Source: Lentisphaerae bacterium ADurb.Bin242 (GTDB lineage: Bacteria > Verrucomicrobiota > Lentisphaeria > Victivallales > UBA1829). Taken from it: a DNA stretch of 64,000 nt. The notes under the pieces are model-generated. The model did not search any database and had not been told where the DNA came from. It saw only the letters and a program-made list of their open reading frames with translations. The stretch covers positions 1-64,000 of the forward strand of contig MWCA01000009.1 of assembly GCA_002069785.1 (NCBI GenBank), given 5' to 3'. Numbering within the stretch: the stretch's first letter is position 1; the number at the start of each line of letters is the position of its first letter. Positions 53,868 to 62,698 of the stretch are shown piece by piece. The translations under genes were made by a program, and so were the position numbers.

Positions 53868-56209
53868 TGAAAAATATAAAATTCACCTTCGGATTGCTGT
53901 TCCTCGTTTTCTGCGGTTCCCTCTGTGCCGGATTGCAGTTGAGTTCGAACGGGAAAACCTCTTATGCAATTGTCGTAAGCAATGACGCGACGGAAGCCGA
54001 ATCCTTCGCCGCCGCGGAGTTGAGCGCATACCTGAAACGGGTCACCGGGGCGGATTTCAGGATCGTCAAGGATCAAACGCCGGTCCCCTCCCCCGCGATC
54101 CATGTCGGAAGCACCACTCTCGCCCGGAAAAACGGAGCGGACGGCTCCCGGCTCGATTCCGAGGAATGGATCGTCAAACAGGTCGGCCGAGACCTGATTC
54201 TCTCCGGCGGCAGGCCGCGCGGCGTGCTTTACGGCATATATGATTTTCTGGGGAAATATGCGGGCTGCCGCTGGTATGACCTCCTCACGGAAAAAGTTCC
54301 TTCCACCCCGAATCTCACGCTGCCGGACACGGTAGACATCCGGAAAAAACCATTCATCCGTTCCCGTGCCTTCTACTGGGTCAACGCGGTCCGTCCGGAA
54401 TACTCCCTCTGGGCGGTGCGGAACCATCTCAATTCGCAGATTGAGAATTCCCCCAGATACGGGTTCCGCGATGGTTGCGGAAGCCCCTATTTTGTACATA
54501 CGTACTATCAATATTCCAAAGATTTTCCATTGGAATGCTTCTCCATGAACCGGGATGGAAAGCGTGAAAAAGCACGGGATGGAAGCGGGCCGGGACAGCT
54601 TTGCCTCACCCATCCGCCAACCCTCAAGCTGTGCATTGAAAAACTGCGTTCTTACATTGCCGACGACCGGAAAAAAGCAGCGGAGCGGAAGGCGCCGTTT
54701 CCCTGGATTTATGAATTTTCATCGTTCGACAACTCCGCCGTGTGCTGGTGTCCGGGCTGCCTTGCGGCAAAAGAAAAATTCGGAGGGGAGTCCGGACTCA
54801 TGCTTCACTTCGCCAACCAGCTTGCGGATTCGATTGCGGAAGAGTATCCGGACGTCGCGGTAAGGGTGAATGCCTACCGGACCACGATGGAGCCGCCGAA
54901 AAGTCCGATCAAAGCCCGTAAAAATGTGATTGTGCGCGTGACCGCGCTGGGCGTGGAGTTCGAAGGGGACAAGGGACGCGATGTCCTGCGGCCCCTGACC
55001 GCGAAACAGAACCAGTTGTATGTACAGCACCTGGACGGCTGGAAAAAAGTCTCCGCCCGCATCGGGATATGGGATTATTTCCGCATGTTCGGACAAACCT
55101 TCGGCGCGCCCGCGTCGAGCATCGGAACCCGGGCGGAGCTGTTCCGGAAATATCATGCGCTCGGGGTCGAATGCATGTTCATCGAAGGCGAAATCTATCC
55201 CGGAATGACCGATCATTTCCTGGACTTGCGCAACTGGCTCACCGGCAAACTGACGGTCGATCCGCTGGCGGATGTCTCTTCCCTGACGGACGATTTCATG
55301 AACGGCTTCTACGGCAAAGCCGCTCCGGCAATGAAGGATTACCTGGAATATGTCGAAAAACGCATGAAGGAGGAAAAAGACAATCTGGCCACGCGCCATC
55401 CGTCGAAGTGGGCGTATCTGGACGATGCGTTCTACCGGCATGCCAAAAACCTCATGGACAAGGCCGAGGCGCTGGTGAAAAACGATCCGCAGGAACTGGC
55501 CCATGTGCGGCAGGAACGTTTCCTGCTGGAAAGCTCCATGCTGAATATGGTTGACAGCTATCCGAACAATCCGCTCGGCCTGACCAAAAAGGAACTGACG
55601 GACCGGGTCATCCTCGGAGAACAGGCGTTCTGGGAGAAATATCACGGCAAGGCTTACTGGAAAGCCAACAGCCGGAAACACACGGAAAAATACATCGCCA
55701 TGCTGAACCGGCCTCCCCTTCCGAAAGAGTTTCAGGATAAAACGGTGGTCTCGCACCTCTGCTGGTCGGACATCTCCACCCTTCAGAAGACCGCGGTGGA
55801 CGATCCGGACGCCGCGGGCGGCAAAGCGCTGGCCGTTCCGGTGTTCAACGGGCTGAATCCCGACACTTTTCACGACCGGGATTTCCAATACGGAGTGTAT
55901 GCACCGACGCACAACCCGAAACAGCTTTTCAACAAAACGATCCTGAAAAAAGACCTGCCGCAGGATGAAAAATACCACTTCCATTATCTCGGACGCACGG
56001 CGATTCCCGATCCCCAGACCTATCTCTGGCTTCACTGGTCCTGGCACCTCCAGCCGAAGCTCGGGCATCTCTACGATCCGGCCGAACTGGAAACGAAGTT
56101 CGACATTTACGCGTCCCTGAAATTCGAGGGGCCCGCTTACGTGAAAGAATCTCAAAAAAAGAACAATGTCTTCCTTGACCGCGTTATCGTGGTGCGGGTC
56201 GCAAAGTAA
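53867..56209 (+). CDS. Secreted DUF4838 protein (cassette C)
   Basis: 780 residues with a signal peptide ([22 protein letters not shown]). The N-terminal GH20b/alpha-glucuronidase-like domain (SFAAAELSAYLKRVTGADF, RGVLYGIYDFLGKYAGCRWYD) is followed by DUF4838 with the conserved Cys cluster VCWCPGCLAAKEKFGG. The C-terminal beta segment (LKFEGPAYVKE...FLDRVIVVRVAK) aligns with the end of the cassette A protein. It probably acts on an extracellular glycan, but the activity is undefined. It is the last gene of cassette C; no clear terminator follows. Confidence 0.9.
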   Translation: MKNIKFTFGLLFLVFCGSLCAGLQLSSNGKTSYAIVVSNDATEAESFAAAELSAYLKRVTGADFRIVKDQTPVPSPAIHVGSTTLARKNGADGSRLDSEEWIVKQVGRDLILSGGRPRGVLYGIYDFLGKYAGCRWYDLLTEKVPSTPNLTLPDTVDIRKKPFIRSRAFYWVNAVRPEYSLWAVRNHLNSQIENSPRYGFRDGCGSPYFVHTYYQYSKDFPLECFSMNRDGKREKARDGSGPGQLCLTHPPTLKLCIEKLRSYIADDRKKAAERKAPFPWIYEFSSFDNSAVCWCPGCLAAKEKFGGESGLMLHFANQLADSIAEEYPDVAVRVNAYRTTMEPPKSPIKARKNVIVRVTALGVEFEGDKGRDVLRPLTAKQNQLYVQHLDGWKKVSARIGIWDYFRMFGQTFGAPASSIGTRAELFRKYHALGVECMFIEGEIYPGMTDHFLDLRNWLTGKLTVDPLADVSSLTDDFMNGFYGKAAPAMKDYLEYVEKRMKEEKDNLATRHPSKWAYLDDAFYRHAKNLMDKAEALVKNDPQELAHVRQERFLLESSMLNMVDSYPNNPLGLTKKELTDRVILGEQAFWEKYHGKAYWKANSRKHTEKYIAMLNRPPLPKEFQDKTVVSHLCWSDISTLQKTAVDDPDAAGGKALAVPVFNGLNPDTFHDRDFQYGVYAPTHNPKQLFNKTILKKDLPQDEKYHFHYLGRTAIPDPQTYLWLHWSWHLQPKLGHLYDPAELETKFDIYASLKFEGPAYVKESQKKNNVFLDRVIVVRVAK

Positions 56210-56387
56210 ACCTTCCGGAGAGCAAAACCGGCCGGACAGAGGAACCGTCGCCATGTTCCAGGGCATGAGCGGACAAAGTGGTCTCCTCTGCCCGCTTCCG
56301 GTTTCCGCCGGCCGGCTTTCCATCCCTGAAAAATCACGGCTCTCACCCTCCGCATAAAAAAAAACGTATTTTTTTCCGTACGGGGGG

Positions 56388-56415
56388 TTGACATTTCTTC
56401 GTTTGCAATTATAAT
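56388..56415 (+). promoter_or_regulatory. Near-consensus promoter of cassette D
   Basis: TTGACA (56388-56393), 16 bp and TATAAT (56410-56415), both boxes perfect, 50 bp before the GntR ATG. Confidence 0.8.
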
Positions 56416-56428
56416 GTTGAACATAATA
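56410..56428. promoter_or_regulatory. Candidate FadR/GntR operator overlapping the -10 box
   Basis: TATAATGTTGAACATAATA has 9-bp arms (one mismatch) around a central G and covers the -10 box and start site. Binding there would block transcription of the operon, so autorepression by the GntR protein at 56465 is the natural reading. Confidence 0.65.
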
Positions 56429-56464
56429 AACTTATTCAAGCATCCAGAAGCGAGGAAAATGGGC

Positions 56465-57166
56465 ATGAATTCATTCGGAGAACTTCAAACCGTCACGCTG
56501 GCGGACGGAGTGGAAAACCGTCTGCTGGAATATATGCGGAACGCCAGCCTGAATCCGGGGGACTCGCTTCCGAAAGAAGAAGATCTGGCTTCGCACCTCA
56601 ACGTCAGCCGTCATATCGTGCGGGAAGGCGTCAGCCGCCTCAAGGCGCTGGGACTGGTCGAATCCAGAAAGAAGCGCGGCATGGTGATGAAACGCCCGAG
56701 CGCGTTCACCGGCCTCCGGAAGCTGGCCGAGGCGAACCTCTTCAATCTCCGGGAGCGGGAGGAGTTCATGGAGCTCCGCGTGGCGCTCGAACTGGGCATG
56801 TGCGACTTCATTTTCGCCCGGAAAACGCCCGAAAAACTGGCAAATCTCCGCAAGGTGGCCGGACTTCCCAATTCCTCGGTCCAGAAATTCACTACCGAAA
56901 TCGATTTTCACACGTATCTGATGGAGATCGGCGGCAACCAGATCGCCAGCCAGTTCCGTGAAATCCTGGCGAACGTCTTCAAGCCCGTGTATGAAGGAAA
57001 AGGGCACATCAACCGGACGCTCCGGACGCCCACCCACCATGAGATCTGCGATATTCTCGAGCATGGCACTTTCGAGGAGTTCCATGCCCTGATGCGAAAA
57101 CACTTCGAACCGTATCTTGTCAACGCGGAAAGCGGGAAAACCTCCGCAGGGAAACCGTCCGAATGA
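56465..57166 (+). CDS. GntR-family regulator, FadR/FCD type (cassette D)
   Basis: 233 residues from the ATG at 56465 (GAGGA eight bases upstream). It has a GntR winged helix (RLLEYMRNASLNPGDSLP, LASHLNVSRHIVREGVSRLKALGLVE) and an all-helical FCD-like ligand domain (FMELRVALELGMCDFIF, DFHTYLMEIGGN, THHEICDILEHGTFEEFHALMRKH) with the metal-ligand His pattern. It heads a plus-strand operon running to the end of the window; its stop overlaps the GNAT start (ATGA). Confidence 0.9.
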   Translation: MNSFGELQTVTLADGVENRLLEYMRNASLNPGDSLPKEEDLASHLNVSRHIVREGVSRLKALGLVESRKKRGMVMKRPSAFTGLRKLAEANLFNLREREEFMELRVALELGMCDFIFARKTPEKLANLRKVAGLPNSSVQKFTTEIDFHTYLMEIGGNQIASQFREILANVFKPVYEGKGHINRTLRTPTHHEICDILEHGTFEEFHALMRKHFEPYLVNAESGKTSAGKPSE

Positions 57167-58092
57167 AAATCCGCCCCTACAAGCCGGAAGACCGGCGGCT
57201 CCTCTGGGAGCTTTACAACCGTTTTCTGCACCGGGACCGCCTTCCGGAAAAGGCGTTCCTGGAATATCTCCTGATGTCGCCCAATTTCCAGCCGGAGGGA
57301 TGTTTTTTCCTGCCGGGCCGTCCGGCGGGCGCCGGGATCGCCATGCTTCACCGGAAGGCGTTCAACCCCTGGACGGAAATTCCGGATTCCAGCCGCGGAA
57401 AAGGGTTTCTCCTGCCGCTGGCGGATTCCGCGGAAAATTATGAACGGATTCTGGCGGAAGCCGAACGGTATTTCCGGAAAAACGGATGTTCGGCGGTCCG
57501 GCTTTCGGGTCTGGGAAGCGGCGTCCTGCCGAATTGTTTCGGGCGCGACGAATATCCGTGCCTGGTGGAAACGGCCTTGCGGAACGGCTATGAAAGCGTT
57601 CACGTTTCCTATGCCATGCGGTGCGGGCTGCCGGAGTACGAGCCTTCGGAAAAAATCCGGAAGAAAAGGGAAGAACTGGCGCGGGAAGGCGTGATTTTCC
57701 GCACGTGCGCGCCGGACGATCTGCCGGGGGTCCGCGACGCCCTGGAAAACAGCGATCTCGCCCCGTATCTTCCCCTGATCCTGGAAAAGTTCTCCCGCGG
57801 GAGGCTGGAGGAAGTCGTGATCGCCGTCGAAAACAGCGGCCGTGTCCTGGCGACATGCCAGTATCACTATGCGCACCAGGCGGAGCGGGTCGGGCCCTTC
57901 GGCGTGACCGCTTCCGCACGGGGACGCGGAATCGGGCTGGTCCTTGTGGCCGCCCTTCTGGAGGAAATGGCGCTGCGGAATTATCACTGCGCTTATTTCC
58001 ATACCTGCGATGAGGAAAAAACCCGGTTTTATGCGCAGAATCAATTTCAGGTGTTCCGAGTCCGGGATACGCTGGAAAAAATATTGCACTGA
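57163..58092 (+). CDS. Double-GNAT-fold acetyltransferase-like protein
   Basis: 309 residues. The C-terminal half is a canonical GNAT domain (VGPFGVTASARGRGIGLVLVAALLEEM is the acetyl-CoA region, with RGRGIG as motif A; FYAQNQFQVFRVRDT at the end). The N-terminal half (MKIRPYKPEDRRLLWELYN) starts like a second, degenerate GNAT fold. It is cytoplasmic. Its place between the regulator and secreted glycosidases is unusual; it could acetylate an amino sugar or modify a partner protein. Confidence 0.82.
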   Translation: MKIRPYKPEDRRLLWELYNRFLHRDRLPEKAFLEYLLMSPNFQPEGCFFLPGRPAGAGIAMLHRKAFNPWTEIPDSSRGKGFLLPLADSAENYERILAEAERYFRKNGCSAVRLSGLGSGVLPNCFGRDEYPCLVETALRNGYESVHVSYAMRCGLPEYEPSEKIRKKREELAREGVIFRTCAPDDLPGVRDALENSDLAPYLPLILEKFSRGRLEEVVIAVENSGRVLATCQYHYAHQAERVGPFGVTASARGRGIGLVLVAALLEEMALRNYHCAYFHTCDEEKTRFYAQNQFQVFRVRDTLEKILH

Positions 58093-58142
58093 TTGAACTT
58101 ATATATGTTCTCACCGGAAACAAACAGAAAAGGAAGTGGACT

Positions 58143-61070
58143 ATGAAAAAAAGACTCTGGATCGCTCTTGCCGGCCTCGGCATCCTGACCGCCCTGTTCC
58201 CGCTGCCGGGCGGGGATCTTTCCGCGGAACGCGTCTCCGGCTCCATCCTCATCGACGGGAAACTCACGGAACCCTCCTGGGAGAAGGCTCCGGCCTGTTC
58301 CGATTTCCTGAAAGCGGGCACGCGGTCGCCTTCCGCCGCAAAGACCTCCGTCAAGGTGCTTACCGACGACAACGCGCTGTATATCGGCATCCGCTGCGAG
58401 GAGCCGAAGGTTTCCGAGATCGTGAAAATGGAAGTGCCGCGCGACGGCGGAATCTATCAGTCCGACTGTGTGGAAGTCATGCTGGACCCCGCCGTCACCA
58501 AGGAACGCTACTATCATTTTCTGGTGAATGCGCTCGGCAACCAGTATGACGCCTACCGCGATCAGGGCGGCGGCGTCCAGTATCCGCGCTGGAACGGCTC
58601 CTGGACCGCCCAGTCCTATATCGGAAAGGATTTCTGGAGCACGGAAATCCGGATTCCCTTCTTCAACTTTACGGAGAAGAATCCCATTGACGGCATCTGG
58701 GGAATCAATGTCTGCCGGGGCAAGCGCACGAATCCGCGCGAAGACTCCTCCCTGACCGGGGAATATCACAAGGTGGACCTTTTCCGGCCACTGACCGGGA
58801 TCGGTACGGACCTGAAACCGTTCCGGCTGGAAGTCCAGCCTCCGGCGGGGACCATCCGGCTGGGCGACCGCGAACGCATCTTCATCGAGAACAATACCAC
58901 GGTCGGCAACTTCGGGGAGAAGCCTCTTGAACTCTTTGCCGATTCCTGGCTGACCGCTCCGGACGGCGGCGTGTTCACGTCACCCAAAACCCGTTTTTCG
59001 CTCCAGCCCGGAGAAGCCAGGAAGGTTGTCCTTCCGAAAATCGAAATCGGGAAACAGGGAAAATATGTGAATGCCCTGCGCCTCACCGACTCCAACGGGC
59101 GCACCCTCGCCTACAAGGAAACCGATCAGGACATCCGTTTCTCCCCGATCCGTGTTCAGCTTCAGGTCCCGTGGTACCGCCACTCCATTTTCGAAACGCA
59201 GAAGATCGGGCAGATCGAATTCCGCGTGCTGACCGCCATGGACGCCGCCGCGCTGAAAGACAAGATGCTGGAAGTCTCCATCCGCGACAAGGAGAAAGCG
59301 GTCTGGACCGAAACCGTGAAGGAGGTCAAACCCGAACTTTCGTTCCAGGTCGACAATGCGAAGATTCCTCACGGCAGATATGTCATTTCCGCCGTGCTCA
59401 AGGACCGGAACGGTAAAAAAGTGGATTTCTGTTCCGCCGAATTCCCGCTCTGGAAACTTCCTTATAAGAAAACGGAAACCTGGCGCGGACGGGACGGCAA
59501 CTGGTATGTCGAGGGAAAGCCCCTGTTCATCAACTCCTTCTGGGCGGGCAAGGATTTCGAGCTGCCGGAACACAACGTGATCATGTTCTTCCAGGACAGC
59601 TGGAAACATCTTGCACCGGGCAAACTGGGACTCTCCGGCAATCCGATTTTCGGCGTCCACAAGAAACCCGGCGTCCAAAAGGCGCTTCAGTCGGGGAACC
59701 TCGACGAGAAATACCTGGAGCTCTACCGTGAAGCCGTGCGCAAGGATTCCGCGGCGCCCAACCTGTTCGCCTACTTCCTGGTGGACGAACCGTCGTCGTT
59801 CAGCGCGCATGTAGATGCGCTGAAACAGGCGTATGAAACGCTCAAGAGCGAAGACCCCTGGCATCCGGTCGTCATGAGCGATTCCAGCCGCAACGACTAC
59901 ATCACCGCGTGCGACATCAACGGCCATCATCCCTATCCCACCGTCCTGAGCAATGTCAAGGCCAACGACTGCACCGCCATCGCGACCACCTACGACAGCG
60001 GAATGGCGCGTCTGGCCGACGGCTATCACAAGGTCACTTTCATCTTCATGGACATGGGGTTCAACAAGTGGGATTTCGGGCTCGGCCCGAAAGAAGGCCG
60101 CATGGCCACCTTCGACGAGTTCCGCGACCACATGCTGATGGCGCTCGCCTGCGACATGAAGGGGCTGATCCCGTTCAATTCCAATTACCACTCCTATCCG
60201 GAAGGCACCCTCGGATTTCCCGCGATCGCGAAGGAAGGCGCCTGGCTCGGACAAGCCGTGATTGCGCCCGACACGGCGTTCCGCCCGAAGGCGGATTACG
60301 ACAAGCTCCGTTTCATCTCCCGGAACCTCGACGGCAATACGGTCATCATCGCCTCGAATGTGAGCATGACGCCGCGCACCGTGACCTTCTCCGGCCTGCC
60401 GGAATCCGTCCGCTCGGTCCATGTGATCTCGGAAAACCGTTCCATTCCGGTGAAGAACGGCTCGTTTTCCGATCACTTCAACGAGTGTCAGGGGCACGCC
60501 TACACGACCGGTCCCGCGCCCGCGCTGGAAAGCGTTCCCGAGGTCAAAAAGCGGATCGAAGAGGCCTGGGCGAAGCGCGCCAAACCCGGCAATCTTCTGT
60601 TCCAGCGCTGCAAGGACGATACGGTGAAAGTCACGGCGTCCTGCACGTTTGTCAACTACAGCATGGCGGGCGCGGAAACCGCGCTCTGGCATCTCTGCGA
60701 CGGGTATCTTCCGGAATCCTCCGTCGGATACGGTCTTCTCCTCTGGAGTTCGGTCGTCGGAAAACTGCCCGCCTGGATTGAATTCACTCCCAAAAAGACG
60801 CCGTTCACCCTCGGGCGCGTGGTCGTCTATCCGACCGAAAAATCCGTGAAGGGCATGAACGTGGAGGTTTTCTCGAACGGAAAATGGAAGAAGGTCCATG
60901 AGGTTGCGGACGCCTCGAACCTCGACCGGATCGAATGCGTGTTTCCTCCGGAACAAACGGACAAGTTCCGCCTCAACATTCTTTCCGCGAACGAAAAACA
61001 GGATCTCCGCCGTCATGGAGACAAACAGATTCGCGCCCGGATCGGGGAAGTGGAAGCCTACTCGAAGTAA
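58143..61070 (+). CDS. Secreted CBM9/TIM-barrel/discoidin-like glycosidase (cassette D)
   Basis: 975 residues with a signal peptide (MKKRLWIALAGLGILTALFP). Modules: a CBM9-like domain (~28-215, ILIDGKLTEPSWEKAPA, SDCVEVMLDPAV), two Ig-like beta regions, and a TIM barrel (~440-730) starting WYVEGKPLFINSFW with the acid/base candidate Glu549 (YFLVDEPSSFS). A C-terminal F5/8-type (discoidin) jelly-roll (~800-975, WIEFTPKKTPFTLGRVVVYP) ends the protein. The architecture is that of an exported glycan hydrolase; family and substrate are not assignable by eye. AAAAGGAAG precedes the ATG. Confidence 0.88.
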   Translation: MKKRLWIALAGLGILTALFPLPGGDLSAERVSGSILIDGKLTEPSWEKAPACSDFLKAGTRSPSAAKTSVKVLTDDNALYIGIRCEEPKVSEIVKMEVPRDGGIYQSDCVEVMLDPAVTKERYYHFLVNALGNQYDAYRDQGGGVQYPRWNGSWTAQSYIGKDFWSTEIRIPFFNFTEKNPIDGIWGINVCRGKRTNPREDSSLTGEYHKVDLFRPLTGIGTDLKPFRLEVQPPAGTIRLGDRERIFIENNTTVGNFGEKPLELFADSWLTAPDGGVFTSPKTRFSLQPGEARKVVLPKIEIGKQGKYVNALRLTDSNGRTLAYKETDQDIRFSPIRVQLQVPWYRHSIFETQKIGQIEFRVLTAMDAAALKDKMLEVSIRDKEKAVWTETVKEVKPELSFQVDNAKIPHGRYVISAVLKDRNGKKVDFCSAEFPLWKLPYKKTETWRGRDGNWYVEGKPLFINSFWAGKDFELPEHNVIMFFQDSWKHLAPGKLGLSGNPIFGVHKKPGVQKALQSGNLDEKYLELYREAVRKDSAAPNLFAYFLVDEPSSFSAHVDALKQAYETLKSEDPWHPVVMSDSSRNDYITACDINGHHPYPTVLSNVKANDCTAIATTYDSGMARLADGYHKVTFIFMDMGFNKWDFGLGPKEGRMATFDEFRDHMLMALACDMKGLIPFNSNYHSYPEGTLGFPAIAKEGAWLGQAVIAPDTAFRPKADYDKLRFISRNLDGNTVIIASNVSMTPRTVTFSGLPESVRSVHVISENRSIPVKNGSFSDHFNECQGHAYTTGPAPALESVPEVKKRIEEAWAKRAKPGNLLFQRCKDDTVKVTASCTFVNYSMAGAETALWHLCDGYLPESSVGYGLLLWSSVVGKLPAWIEFTPKKTPFTLGRVVVYPTEKSVKGMNVEVFSNGKWKKVHEVADASNLDRIECVFPPEQTDKFRLNILSANEKQDLRRHGDKQIRARIGEVEAYSK

Positions 61071-61101
61071 TCATTGAATTCATAAGAAGGAGAATGGAAC
61101 A

Positions 61102-61875
61102 ATGAAAACGGTTTCAATCATGCTGGCGCTCGGAACGCTCACACTGGCCGCTGCCCCGGATGCCGCTCCCGCATCCGGAATGAAGACGGAACAAAAAATA
61201 ATCGCCTGCTGGAGTTTCGACGAAGGACAAGGGGAGATATGCAAGGATTCCGTCGGCAATTTCAACGGCAAAATCGCCAACAACATGCGCGCGGTCAAAT
61301 GGGTCGACGGCCGCAAGGGCAAGGCGCTGCATTTCGACTGCCCGGTCAATAAAAACGACCGCAATACTTCCGGCGCGGTCGTGGCCGAAGGATTTCCGAC
61401 CGATTTCCGGAGCGGGATCACGGTCGAATGCTGGGTGAAAATGGACAAGGAGGCGGACTGGCAGCGGAGAGTCTACAATCTGGTCACCTTCGCGCCCGGA
61501 AACTACGGTCCCGGCTTCATCCTCTACTACAACTGGGCGTATTACATGTTTCTTTCCGGTCCCGGCGGGCCGGATGCCCACAAGACCCAATGGAATGCCC
61601 CGGCTCCGGTCCCGGATTTCCGCGACCAGTGGATTCATGTCTGCGCCACGTTCGACGGCAAAAAGGGACGTGTCTACATTGACGGCAAGCTGCTCGGCGA
61701 AACGAAAACCGAGGTCGTGTATTATCCGCAGAAGTCCAAAACATCCTCGCTGACCATCGGTTCCGGCTGGGGCGGTCTCGCCAACGGTTTTCCGGGAATC
61801 ATCGATGAAGTGAAAATTTACAATTACGCCCTGCCGGCTTCCGAAATCGTCAAAAACGCAAAGCTGGATATGTAA
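61102..61875 (+). CDS. Secreted LamG/concanavalin-A-like protein (cassette D)
   Basis: 257 residues: a signal peptide (MKTVSIMLALGTLTLAAAPDA) and one LamG-like jelly-roll (ACWSFDEGQGEICKDSVGN, SGITVECWVKMD, WIHVCATFDGKKGRVYIDG, IDEVKIYNYALPASEIV). This is a glycan- or protein-binding module without a catalytic domain. It lies between the large hydrolase and the pseudopilin and was probably co-transcribed with them. AAGAAGGAGAA precedes the ATG. Confidence 0.9.
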   Translation: MKTVSIMLALGTLTLAAAPDAAPASGMKTEQKIIACWSFDEGQGEICKDSVGNFNGKIANNMRAVKWVDGRKGKALHFDCPVNKNDRNTSGAVVAEGFPTDFRSGITVECWVKMDKEADWQRRVYNLVTFAPGNYGPGFILYYNWAYYMFLSGPGGPDAHKTQWNAPAPVPDFRDQWIHVCATFDGKKGRVYIDGKLLGETKTEVVYYPQKSKTSSLTIGSGWGGLANGFPGIIDEVKIYNYALPASEIVKNAKLDM

Positions 61876-61899
61876 ACCCTTTTGAATGGGAGAAATCCT

Positions 61900-62658
61900 A
61901 TGAAAACGACAGAAAAGCTTTTCCGATCGTGCGATTTCACATTAATAGAACTCCTCATCGTGATTGCGATCATCGCAATTCTGGCCGGAATGCTTCTGCC
62001 CGCGCTGAACAAGGCGCGGGCGACGGCCCGGCGGATTGCCTGCGCCAATCAGGAAAAACAGCTCGGACTCGGATTCTCCTTATATCACGCCGACAACAAG
62101 GAGTGGTATCCGGTCCATCTCAGCACCACGTATCCCAACCTGGACACCGCGGCCCTGAGCGCCATTCCCCTTGTCAACCGCCGCTGGTATCTCATGGTCG
62201 GACGCTACTTCATCCAGAAAGACTCGACCACGGTCGCCGGGGAAGTCGCTATTCAGGCGTACACGCTCTGTCCGGAAACCAGCAAAGAAGGCATCACCCG
62301 TTATACCTGCGACTATCTCATCAACTGGTATAACTTCGACGGCTCCAATTACCAGACGTACAACGGAGTGGCGGACCGTTACGGCATACCCTGGTTCCGG
62401 ATGAATGTTTTCAAACCATCGTCCAATATGCTGCTGGTGGATGGACGATCCTCCAGTTTTTATGTCACGGGAAACATGACCATTCCCATGCATTCATCCT
62501 TCAACGACATTTTCCGTCATAACAAAACCTGCAACACGCTGTATCTGGATGGACATGCAGGGAACATTCTCCGCGAAAAAATCCCCTATCCTTCCAGCAG
62601 CGGCACTCCGTACACCTTGCCTTCGTCGGAATTCAGCCGTTTCTGGTTCGGATGGTAG
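61900..62658 (+). CDS. Pseudopilin-like protein, prepilin N-terminus (cassette D)
   Basis: 252 residues from the ATG at 61900 (GGGAG seven bases upstream). A long basic leader ([12 protein letters not shown]) precedes [12 protein letters not shown] and the helix ending LLPALNKAR. It has an intact H-X9-DG box ([16 protein letters not shown]), the only exact one of the five in this window. In this cassette the pseudopilin follows the hydrolases instead of the regulator. Confidence 0.88.
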   Translation: MKTTEKLFRSCDFTLIELLIVIAIIAILAGMLLPALNKARATARRIACANQEKQLGLGFSLYHADNKEWYPVHLSTTYPNLDTAALSAIPLVNRRWYLMVGRYFIQKDSTTVAGEVAIQAYTLCPETSKEGITRYTCDYLINWYNFDGSNYQTYNGVADRYGIPWFRMNVFKPSSNMLLVDGRSSSFYVTGNMTIPMHSSFNDIFRHNKTCNTLYLDGHAGNILREKIPYPSSSGTPYTLPSSEFSRFWFGW

Positions 62659-62698
62659 TTCCGGCAGCCGGAAACAGAAAGAAAGATGGGAAAAGACG

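Noticed and set aside
58980..61016. A 678-codon open frame on the minus strand
   Set aside because: It is antisense to the CBM9/TIM-barrel enzyme, with no start context or recognisable motif.
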